Source of the DNA: Candidatus Obscuribacterales bacterium
Lineage (GTDB): Bacteria; Cyanobacteriota; Vampirovibrionia; Obscuribacterales; Obscuribacteraceae
Direction of reading: 5' to 3'
NCBI GenBank assembly: GCA_021732245.1
Contig: JAKFVJ010000323.1
Span: 1-11,104, forward strand
Length of the DNA: 11,104 nt
The translations under genes were made by a program, and so were the position numbers. Below, in pieces: positions 1 to 6,856 of this stretch (its first letter is position 1; every line of letters starts with the position of its first letter). The notes beneath the pieces are model-generated. The model saw only the letters and a list, made by a program, of their open reading frames with translations. It was not told where the DNA came from and did no database searches.

Positions 1-673
1 AGACAATCAAATTTGGTGTCATCTGTCTTTGCAAAGTCACGGCCGGCAATAAGTCAAAGACTCCGGGCTGACCGGTCTGCCACAATTCGCGCATTTGGTA
101 TTGAGGCTGCAGTGTGTACTTACCAAAATTGATGTTGTATTGAACACCTGGACCTATCGAATGAGTATTTGAGTTCAATACGGAATTGCTAATAAGCGAA
201 TCACGCAGGAAAAAGTAGTTGACGAAGAATTGTAGATTTGATGTCGGTGCCCAACCAGCTGTAAGGTTAGGGTTGATACGGTTGACGTTATCGAAAGAGT
301 CGACTTGACTCAACATCCTCAACACTTGTAGCTGATCAGATGGATCCATATCAGCAAACAGAGTGCCTGGAGGAATTTCCTGCTGCAAAATTGTCTTCTT
401 CGGAGGAAATTGAAAGGGATTGGTCTCTATACGAAATGTCGACTCCGTACTAGAAGAAAAATAAAATTGAGACGGTAACTTCTGGAAAAGTCGAAGTTGC
501 ATGTCGTGGGCAAATGGTGTTTGAGATTCTCCACCATGACCAGGAATTGGCACCAACTCAGTAGGCAGGACGGTTGTCTGTGCAGAAACAGAATGTCCAC
601 CAAACAAACAAAGAAATGTTGCTACCAAAAAAATGGTAGCCGTCCTTTCAATAATTATTGGTCGAGATAGCAA
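1..673 (-). CDS. Partial exported, probable outer-membrane beta-barrel-like protein
   Basis: An open reading frame runs from about 673 off the left edge (224 codons seen, C-terminus missing). From the TTG at 673-671 the product starts MLSRPIIIERT, followed by a hydrophobic stretch (TIFLVATFLCLFGG) and a likely signal-peptidase site at SVSA|QT, so export is well supported. The mature part has alternating polar and aromatic strands with Gly/Asn turns (for example GPGVQYNINF, YTLQPQYQM, LLPAVTLQ), which resembles outer-membrane barrels. I recognise no named family. There is no usable ATG. TTG was chosen because GAGG (682-679) precedes it at proper spacing. An in-frame GTG at 694-692 would add seven residues but has a poor ribosome site. 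It lies downstream of, and points the same way as, the gene at 761-1861, with about 90 bases between them. Export is fairly certain; the barrel assignment is inference. Confidence 0.7.
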   Translation of the reverse strand, partial: MLSRPIIIERTATIFLVATFLCLFGGHSVSAQTTVLPTELVPIPGHGGESQTPFAHDMQLRLFQKLPSQFYFSSSTESTFRIETNPFQFPPKKTILQQEIPPGTLFADMDPSDQLQVLRMLSQVDSFDNVNRINPNLTAGWAPTSNLQFFVNYFFLRDSLISNSVLNSNTHSIGPGVQYNINFGKYTLQPQYQMRELWQTGQPGVFDLLPAVTLQRQMTPNLIV

Positions 674-678
674 TGCGC

Positions 679-682
679 CCTC
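679..682 (-). promoter_or_regulatory. Ribosome binding site deciding a TTG start
   Basis: On the minus strand GAGG(G) sits four to five bases before the TTG at 673-671. This favours TTG over the upstream GTG at 694, which has no comparable purine run. The resulting N-terminus is a normal short signal-peptide n-region containing arginines. Confidence 0.4.
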
Positions 683-760
683 GTCGATATACACCCGATA
701 TACTTTGCGCCCGCGATCATAAGAATGGTCTCATGTCGATCGGGCATTTTCAAGACCTAA

Positions 761-1861
761 TTACCGCAGAGCTAGTAAGGCGGCCATTGATTTCAACATG
801 CGATTAACAGCCTGCTTGTCTTGCGGACTTTCCGAAGCAAGAAGCGAATCAAGTTGTGGTGCATTATCTAAAGCCGAAATTGGCGAATATGTCGCATCAA
901 ATATATGCACACCTTGGCGTCTGCCCAAGTGATGTACTTTGTCGCATTGTATCTTTTCACTGGGGTTCGCTTTGGCAAACTCTGATTGTTTTGCGCTTAA
1001 TACCAACTGGTGCCCGAATGGTACCGTTAGCGATTCTTTGTTGTTCAAAACAACAGTGACATCACCTTTATGGTTATCGCCGAGATTGTAGATAGCAACA
1101 TCATCACCAAACTGCACGATAAACGCGCAAGCTAAAGGTGCCAAACGAATTTCCGCCGGATGTGTTTGCACAGAAATCTTATTCTCAGAAGAGACAAGCA
1201 CACTTCCTTGTCCCATGTGAATTTTGTCACCATCAATACGTGTTCTTTCCTGACTCAACTCGTCGGGAGTGTCGCCATAATAACCCATAGAGCCACCAGA
1301 TCCATCACCAGCAGCCATAGTCGAATTGCCGCCATCAGCAGACGTAGTACCACTGCTTTGTCCGGCATTGCCTGCCAATGCCGTGCCGAGTGTACTTTCA
1401 ACACTCTTTGCTATGTTTTTTGCGGCTTCCTTAGAATGGATATCGGTTCTTAAATTCCTATCCTTACCGGTTAAAAGATCATTCTTGCCGGACTCCTGTC
1501 TGCTTGAAAAAGATGGAGCCGGTCGTTCAATTGTCAAACGCTCGTTAATGCTATTTAGATACGCGTGCTCGACAACTGATCTGTTATCAATGCGATTAGT
1601 CAAAGTTGAATTGAGTATATTAACAGCCTGAGCTGGGGTGCCTATTCGGCTTTCGATGCTGGTGACAGGGTGACCTATTCTATGTGAAGCCACGCCAAAG
1701 CGACCGATGCGGTGGTGTATCGGCCGTCCGGTTATTGGATGCGTGCGAACTACTACAGGCGCAGCGTCGACCGGCACGCTAAACAACGGTACCAATATTA
1801 TTAGAAGCAAGGAAATCTTGACTGAATTTGCAGTATTCATGCTTTCTATTTTCACCCCCAT
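761..1861 (-). CDS. Exported protein with FecR-like C-terminal region
   Basis: This is a complete 366-residue protein ending in TAA at 761. A hydrophobic segment at residues 16-30 followed by VDA|AP near residue 33 is a clear signal peptide. Next come a basic, His/Arg-rich stretch (about 39-75), a hydrophilic helical region, a Gly/Ser-rich linker (about 165-195), and a beta-rich region (about 205-305). The last has the pattern of FecR-type domains: GSVLVSS, then a short hydrophobic core with IRL, FIVQFGDDVAIYNLG, VTVVLNN and VPFGHQLVLS. FecR domains normally act in the periplasm as sensor or structural beta sandwiches. No cytoplasmic or transmembrane signalling part is visible here, so I do not claim a signalling role. 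ATG at 1861 directly abuts AAGG. A GTG at 1855-1853 has better spacing from that same AAGGA, so the true start may be two codons in. The start lies two bases after the end of the broken HTTM gene, which suggests former translational coupling. Confidence 0.65.
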   Translation of the reverse strand: MGVKIESMNTANSVKISLLLIILVPLFSVPVDAAPVVVRTHPITGRPIHHRIGRFGVASHRIGHPVTSIESRIGTPAQAVNILNSTLTNRIDNRSVVEHAYLNSINERLTIERPAPSFSSRQESGKNDLLTGKDRNLRTDIHSKEAAKNIAKSVESTLGTALAGNAGQSSGTTSADGGNSTMAAGDGSGGSMGYYGDTPDELSQERTRIDGDKIHMGQGSVLVSSENKISVQTHPAEIRLAPLACAFIVQFGDDVAIYNLGDNHKGDVTVVLNNKESLTVPFGHQLVLSAKQSEFAKANPSEKIQCDKVHHLGRRQGVHIFDATYSPISALDNAPQLDSLLASESPQDKQAVNRMLKSMAALLALR

Positions 1862-1863
1862 CC

Positions 1864-2323
1864 TTACTTTAGTCCATACATAAGCGTAGCTAATTTACGT
1901 GGAAACTTCGTGGATATAAGCCTATTTATCAACCGTTCACAACTTGCCGGTTCCCAGAAACAAATAAAGGCGGTCAGCATCGTCCATTGAAACAGCGGAA
2001 TGTTCAGCAACGCATCCATACCCAAGTGCAATCCAACGGCAGATAACAGCACCCACGGGCGGAAACCAGACAAGCGAAAACATGGAAAATTCAATGGACA
2101 GTGTCATGTAGGTAAACAACTGACAGGTCCACAAATGGTCAAAAATATACGGCAACGGCCAATGAAATATCTCTGGAATTCTGGCGGCATAGTAGACTGC
2201 CGTTCCGTTATGCCAGGTAACGCCTTGCAACTTACTCCAAAATGTATGCCAGTAAAGTGCGGCTACCTGAAGTTGCATTAGATGTCTGGGACAAGCAGCA
2301 ACCAGAGGTGAAAACGGCGGATT
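1864..2323 (-). pseudogene. Frameshifted remnant of an HTTM-domain membrane protein
   Basis: Two overlapping minus-strand frames join into one familiar protein pattern. The upstream frame, open from 2323 with its first ATG at 2278, reads MQLQVAALYWHTFWSKLQG, W-x-x-GTAVYY, then a hydrophobic segment ending IEFSMFSLVWF. The downstream frame continues with RPWVLLSAVGLHLGMD, LNIPLFQWTML and FICFWEP, and stops at 1864. Concatenated, this matches the layout of bacterial HTTM (vitamin K-dependent gamma-carboxylase N-terminal-like) proteins: LQ...KL.G..W..GTA.YY, an E-S-x-x-x-L-x-WF helix, RPW.LL, a conserved LHLG helix, then a final F.W.M helix. The frame changes around 2045-2060, near the TTTCCGCCCGTGGG stretch, by one added base (or two lost). 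The N-terminal part of a normal HTTM protein is not recognisable upstream, so the gene also looks truncated. A sequencing error at the shift cannot be excluded, but the missing N-terminus argues for real decay. Confidence 0.65.
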
Positions 2324-2446
2324 TCACTTAAGCTCCAATAGACGATCAACGAAAAGAAGTCTACCTGCACCAGAGACGGCTATTTACAGCGCAAACAAAC
2401 GCAAGAGTTGATCATGTCCTGGACTCAATATTACATAACGATTAAT

Positions 2447-2462
2447 GTACTTACCTAAGCAC
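2447..2462 (-). terminator. Inverted repeat just after the 1444-residue gene
   Basis: GTGCTTAGGTAAGTAC on the minus strand can fold into a six-base-pair stem with a four-base loop, starting five bases after the stop codon at 2468. It is not followed by a T run, so it is at best a weak or Rho-assisted terminator or an mRNA-end stabiliser. Apart from this I see nothing coding between 2324 and 2467. Confidence 0.25.
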
Positions 2463-2467
2463 TGATG

Positions 2468-5400
2468 TCAGCCTTGAGCATTTTGTCCTGCTTGCACGGA
2501 AAGATTATTTGCGTAGGCTGCAGGATTGCTGGGATCATGATCTACATCACCATTGTTAGCGAACCAGGTACTGGCATCGAGAAGTTCGCTAGATGCTTGA
2601 TACCAAATGCTTTTTGGGGTGCTATAACTGGGCCATCCTGTAGGATTAGCAGCAGCCAAATTAGCTAGATTTGTAAACATCGAGTAGGCTTCGTCAAGGT
2701 ACCTGTCAGGCCGATTCCATTCATTCGCCTTGTCGCTGCCATTATTTTCTGCACACTGTATCAAGGTATTTGCTGCGCCTATAAAATATCCTTGTGCCTC
2801 AGACCAGATATTTTCCTTAGCATTTAGACTTGTTACGCAGTTTGCCGCAGAATTAAAAGCTCCACTGGCTAAAGCTGCCATGTCATTCCCACTGCCATCA
2901 AAGAATTGAGGGTCAGCTTCAGCAGCACTGAGGAATTCTTTTGCCTGATTCATATAAGCAGTAACCGCCTGACCTGAGTTCTTCTCCGGCAGGTCACTCC
3001 TTGCTATGGTGCCATAGACTTGCCCTGCATCATAATAAGCAGTTGCGGCATTCCAACGCTGGTCAGCTTGAGAGTATAGCTGCCCGGCATTCTGGTAAGC
3101 CTTTATCGCTTCATTATTGTGTCCGGCATTGCTGTAAAGTTGGGCAGTTTGTTGCACCGCTTGCGCCGCAAAACCCCAGGCACTCTCGGCATCCTTATCG
3201 TCACTTTTACTATGCAGCGTATTTGCCACCGTTTCAAAGCTCTGAGCCATTTTACTCCAAGCAGAAATAGCCTCAGCCGTGCCGGTATTGTTGACTACAA
3301 CCTGCCATGCGCTATTGGCGTTTTGCAAATCTTGCTCTATTTCGCCCTTTCCGCTTGGATCTGAACCGGCAAGTTGCAAATAAATATTTGCCGCATTTGT
3401 AGCAGCAGTTATTGCATCTTGCTTGTCCCCCTTACCGACATAATTATTTGCCGCATTGTAGTAGGCCAGTGCTGCACTATGCAAATGACCAGCATTTTGA
3501 TAAGCCTCGGCCGCATCCTGGTAGGTCTGCGCTGCTTCGGATGTGCCACCACTTGCAGCATATGCCGTTGCCGCACTGTTGAAAGCTGTCGCCGCGTTAT
3601 TGTAAGCGGCCACTGCCTCATTGTGATGTCCCGCTGTTTGATCAGCCTGTGCTATATCTCTGTAGCAGCGTGCAGCGCTCCAGAACATTGGCGCGGCACC
3701 ACGATTATCATTTACGGCAAGCCAATTTTTGCCTGCATTGTTAAAATCCTCGGCAGCTTTATTAGGATGATCGTTGCTTTGATATAAATTTGCCGCAAAG
3801 TTGAAAGCATTTGCTGCCTCATTATGATGACCGGCAAGGCTATAGTTTTGTCCAGCACCTTCGTAAGCCGCTGCCTGACCTAAAACATTTACAGCAGTAC
3901 CATAGTTTGAAACCGCGCCCTCAAAGGCATTGGCCGCTTCGTTGTGATGCCCGGCTGCTGCGTAGGCCGCTCCGGCATTTTCATATGCTTGCCCTATGTT
4001 GTTGTACGCCTGAGCGGACGTGTCACCACCAAAAACCACATTGTCGTAATTCGACACCGCATTCTCGTAAGCAGCAGCTGCCTCATTGTGGTGTCCTGCC
4101 GCCATTAAGGCAGAGCCCTGATTGTTATAGGCTTGCGCAATATTGTCCCAGGCCTCTGTTGTTTTGTGTCCCTGCCAGATTATATGGCTATAGGCCTGTG
4201 ACGCATCGTAATAAGCAGAAGCTGCTTCGTTGTGATGTCCGTCTTGCATAAAAGCAGCACCGGCATCATTGTAAGCAGCACCGGCATCATTGTAAGCAGC
4301 ACCGGCTTCATTGTAATGACCGGCTGCTTCATAGGCTGCTGCAGCCCTTTCATAAGCCCCTCCAGACTCATGGTGATGACCGGCATTTGCGTAGTCCTGT
4401 GCTGCAGTCTCAAATGCAGCTGCCGCTTCGTTATGATGTCCAACTGCCATGTAAGCAGTCCCGGCATTTTCGTAAGCAGCCGCTGCTTCATTGTGATGGC
4501 CGGCTTGACTATATAGCTGCGCGGCATTCTCGTAAGCAGCCGCCGCCTCGTTGTTATGACCTGACTGGCTAAACTGCTGCCCGGCGTTATCATAATTTTG
4601 CGCGGATTGATTATGATGACCGGCTTGATTTAAGAGCTGCGCATATCCATCGTAAGTCTGTCCGAGTGCGTTATGATCGCTGGTCTGTTTAAGTTGCTGG
4701 ATTGCATTCTCATATGCTTGCGTAGCTTCACTGGGGTGTCCTGCTTGACTGTAGTTGGAGCCTGCATCAGCGTAAGATTGACCAGCTTTGTCGTGATGAT
4801 TGCCTTGCAGATAAGCACTTGCTGCCCCGGCATAAGCAGAAGCTATATCGTTGTATATTGTCGGAGTAGCCGGCATCCCTCCAGGTACACCAGGCAAATT
4901 GATCATATTGCTGAAGTTCTGTGCAGAATTTTCGAAGGCTTGCGCTGCTTGATTGGGATGGCCGGCAGCAGTTAAGGCCTGCCCAGCCATCAAATATGCT
5001 TGCCCAGCATTTCCATAGTCTGCCTGCGATTGGCTGGGTAAGCCATAATCATTTCCTTGTGCCTGCTGAATAGCGGCTTGAGCTACACTCTCCCAGGTTT
5101 GCGCCGCTTCTGTTCCATATTTTTGCGCGTTGGCCGTGTCGCCGGCCTTGTTATAGGACTCTGCTGCCTGCGTAAACGCACCTGCAGCTGCTGAACAACT
5201 TAGGTAGGTGGTGCCGGCTTCAACATAATTGGAAGCGGCATTTTCATAGGCTGAATGCGCCTTGTTCGGATGTCCTGCATTGGCATAAGCCTGCGCTGCA
5301 CCATAATAGGCTGCTCCAATTCCATCAAGTGTAGTTCCATCTCCCGCACCAGAATTCATAACATTACTTAAAATGCCTGCTGCGTTTTCATAAGCACTTG

Positions 5401-6802
5401 CAGCCTTGTTGTAATGATGCGCCTCACTAAAACATTTTCCAGCATCACTATAGTACGTTGCTGCATCAAGTGGGTCTTGGTTGTTGTTTGCATTCGCACC
5501 CGCTTGCGCATAAGCTGTCGCCGCATTTTCGTAAGCTGCTTCTGCTTTGTTGTTATGTCCGGCATTGTCATAAGCCTGTGCTGCAGCAGCGTAGGCTTCA
5601 GCAATGTAAACGTGCGTGCCTGGCAGCCCACCAGAGGAATAATAGTTGTTCAAAAAGCTGGCACAATTTTCGTATGCTTGTGCAGCTTGATTGTAATGGT
5701 GCAAATTGTTGAATATTTGCGCAGCGTCGCTGAAATAGGTGGCCGCATTGGCAGTGTAATAGTTGCCACTCTCAGCCTGACCAGCATTATTGTAAGCTGT
5801 TGCTAGATTTTCATAGGCTTGATCTGATTTATCACCCAGTATATTTACCACCACAGAATAGTTGTTTGCTGCATTTACATAGGCTTGACCTGCCTGATTA
5901 GGATGACCGGCAGCAGTAAAGGCGACCCCTGCATTTTCATAAGCCTGCGCCAGATTGTTATAATCCTGAACTGATGAGGCGCCGCCAACATTTATCGCCC
6001 CACTAAAGTATAGCGCTGCACCCTCGTAGGCTTGCGCCGCTTCATTATGATGACCTGCAGCTGTGTAAGCCGCCCCGGCATTTGCGTAGGCTTGCGCTGC
6101 GTTATCGTAAGCTTGAGCCGAATTGTTATTTTCGAGATTAACCACTGCGCTGTAATTTAGAGCTGCATTGTTGTAGGCTTCAGCAGCCTCGTTGTTGTGA
6201 TGCGCATCGCTAAAATTTATTGCCGCATTGTTGTACGCACTCCCTGCTTCATTGTAGTGATGAAGCCCACTCAATAATTGCCCCGCATTGTCATAGGCAG
6301 CCGCCGCCTCATTATGATGACCACCATTAGCCTCAGCAAGTCCTAAATTATTGTATTCGTGAGCCTCGTTTGCCGTGTCTTTAACATGAGCATAATCTGT
6401 TGCAGAGTTTTGAAAATCTTTTGCTGCGGAGTCATATACTTCATGATTCTCGTAAATATTACCGGCGCTATCCCATTCGTGTGCTGCCTGATGATAGTGT
6501 CCGCCGGCTTCCTCCTTTTGTGCCGTTTGTTCATCTTGATGTGCTTGTTCCTGCCAACTTGGACCAGAGCCGTGAGCTGATTCGTGATGCGTACCAGATC
6601 CCGTTGGATCCGGCACTCCTCCATGAGGTGTAAGCGGCGGTGCTATAGGTATCTTCGTTGTCTCGCTGCTTGCATGGGCTGCCACACCGCCCAATCTTTT
6701 GAGCATTTCTTCAGGAGTTTCAGACTGTATAGATGGCAGCTCTTGATAGACAACACTTCCTTTGCGATTGTCCTTGCCCTTCTTATTATTCTTCCTTGCC
6801 AT
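2468..6802 (-). CDS. Giant alpha-SNAP/TPR-like helical repeat protein, 1444 residues
   Basis: This is a complete cytoplasmic-type protein with no signal peptide or membrane segment. Residues 1-95 form a charged, Pro/Gly/His-rich tail beginning MARKNNKKGK and containing SVVYQELPS, ETPEEMLKRLGG and PIAPPLTPHGG. Residues about 100-1260 are a helical array of roughly 29 units of the type AGHHNEAAxAYxNAAxxYxx. The basic unit is 20 residues, with conserved Ala, Tyr and Ala packing positions and a G-H-x-N-E-A turn; the exact heptapeptide GHHNEAA occurs eight times. Some units have longer loops (for example around VVNLENNNS and GAINVGGASS). The pattern resembles SNAP/TPR superhelices, which act as protein-binding scaffolds; no enzymatic motif is seen. 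Residues 1260-1444 are less repetitive and contain Trp. The start is ATG at 6802, with GAGAGG nine bases upstream. It lies 54 bases after the 836-residue paralogue and is probably co-transcribed with it. The binding partner is unknown. Confidence 0.85.
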   Translation of the reverse strand: MARKNNKKGKDNRKGSVVYQELPSIQSETPEEMLKRLGGVAAHASSETTKIPIAPPLTPHGGVPDPTGSGTHHESAHGSGPSWQEQAHQDEQTAQKEEAGGHYHQAAHEWDSAGNIYENHEVYDSAAKDFQNSATDYAHVKDTANEAHEYNNLGLAEANGGHHNEAAAAYDNAGQLLSGLHHYNEAGSAYNNAAINFSDAHHNNEAAEAYNNAALNYSAVVNLENNNSAQAYDNAAQAYANAGAAYTAAGHHNEAAQAYEGAALYFSGAINVGGASSVQDYNNLAQAYENAGVAFTAAGHPNQAGQAYVNAANNYSVVVNILGDKSDQAYENLATAYNNAGQAESGNYYTANAATYFSDAAQIFNNLHHYNQAAQAYENCASFLNNYYSSGGLPGTHVYIAEAYAAAAQAYDNAGHNNKAEAAYENAATAYAQAGANANNNQDPLDAATYYSDAGKCFSEAHHYNKAASAYENAAGILSNVMNSGAGDGTTLDGIGAAYYGAAQAYANAGHPNKAHSAYENAASNYVEAGTTYLSCSAAAGAFTQAAESYNKAGDTANAQKYGTEAAQTWESVAQAAIQQAQGNDYGLPSQSQADYGNAGQAYLMAGQALTAAGHPNQAAQAFENSAQNFSNMINLPGVPGGMPATPTIYNDIASAYAGAASAYLQGNHHDKAGQSYADAGSNYSQAGHPSEATQAYENAIQQLKQTSDHNALGQTYDGYAQLLNQAGHHNQSAQNYDNAGQQFSQSGHNNEAAAAYENAAQLYSQAGHHNEAAAAYENAGTAYMAVGHHNEAAAAFETAAQDYANAGHHHESGGAYERAAAAYEAAGHYNEAGAAYNDAGAAYNDAGAAFMQDGHHNEAASAYYDASQAYSHIIWQGHKTTEAWDNIAQAYNNQGSALMAAGHHNEAAAAYENAVSNYDNVVFGGDTSAQAYNNIGQAYENAGAAYAAAGHHNEAANAFEGAVSNYGTAVNVLGQAAAYEGAGQNYSLAGHHNEAANAFNFAANLYQSNDHPNKAAEDFNNAGKNWLAVNDNRGAAPMFWSAARCYRDIAQADQTAGHHNEAVAAYNNAATAFNSAATAYAASGGTSEAAQTYQDAAEAYQNAGHLHSAALAYYNAANNYVGKGDKQDAITAATNAANIYLQLAGSDPSGKGEIEQDLQNANSAWQVVVNNTGTAEAISAWSKMAQSFETVANTLHSKSDDKDAESAWGFAAQAVQQTAQLYSNAGHNNEAIKAYQNAGQLYSQADQRWNAATAYYDAGQVYGTIARSDLPEKNSGQAVTAYMNQAKEFLSAAEADPQFFDGSGNDMAALASGAFNSAANCVTSLNAKENIWSEAQGYFIGAANTLIQCAENNGSDKANEWNRPDRYLDEAYSMFTNLANLAAANPTGWPSYSTPKSIWYQASSELLDASTWFANNGDVDHDPSNPAAYANNLSVQAGQNAQG
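4261..4302. repeat. Perfect 21-bp tandem duplication inside the solenoid gene
   Basis: CGGCATCATTGTAAGCAGCAC occurs twice head to tail, followed by a degraded third copy starting at 4303 (cggcttcattgtaatgac). On the minus strand it encodes a seven-residue repeat (AGAAYND), which inserts two extra helical turns into one unit around residues 833-847. The identical codons indicate a recent expansion. Confidence 0.85.
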
Positions 6803-6811
6803 AAAATCTTG

Positions 6812-6817
6812 CCTCTC
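6812..6817 (-). promoter_or_regulatory. Ribosome binding site of the 1444-residue gene
   Basis: GAGAGG on the minus strand lies nine bases before the ATG at 6802. The same hexamer at the same distance precedes the 836-residue paralogue, which supports both start codons. No promoter is evident in the 54-base gap between the two genes. Confidence 0.6.
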
Positions 6818-6856
6818 GTAAAATCTCTATTCGTGTTATGTCATCTCGTGTCGTTA

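Noticed and set aside
2040..2060. Programmed ribosomal frameshift joining the two HTTM frames.
   Set aside because: No slippery heptamer, stem-loop or stop-codon context is evident at the junction, and the N-terminal part is missing. Decay or a sequencing error is simpler.
1864..2094. A separate 76-residue gene starting at a TTG at 2094.
   Set aside because: It makes sense only as the downstream half of the frameshifted HTTM protein; the first residues are out of pattern and no ribosome site is seen.
4180..4593. Overlapping alternative frames on both strands inside the repeat genes, some over 100 codons.
   Set aside because: They mirror the low-complexity codon pattern of the repeats and have no ribosome sites or recognisable domains. 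The same holds for similar frames at 3374-3787, 5414-5806 and 8776-9189.
3000..6400. CRISPR-like regular DNA repeats about 60 bases apart (TTCATTGTGATG-CCGGC on the plus strand).
   Set aside because: They lie inside one long open frame, vary at synonymous and non-synonymous positions and have no constant spacers. They encode the protein repeat turn.
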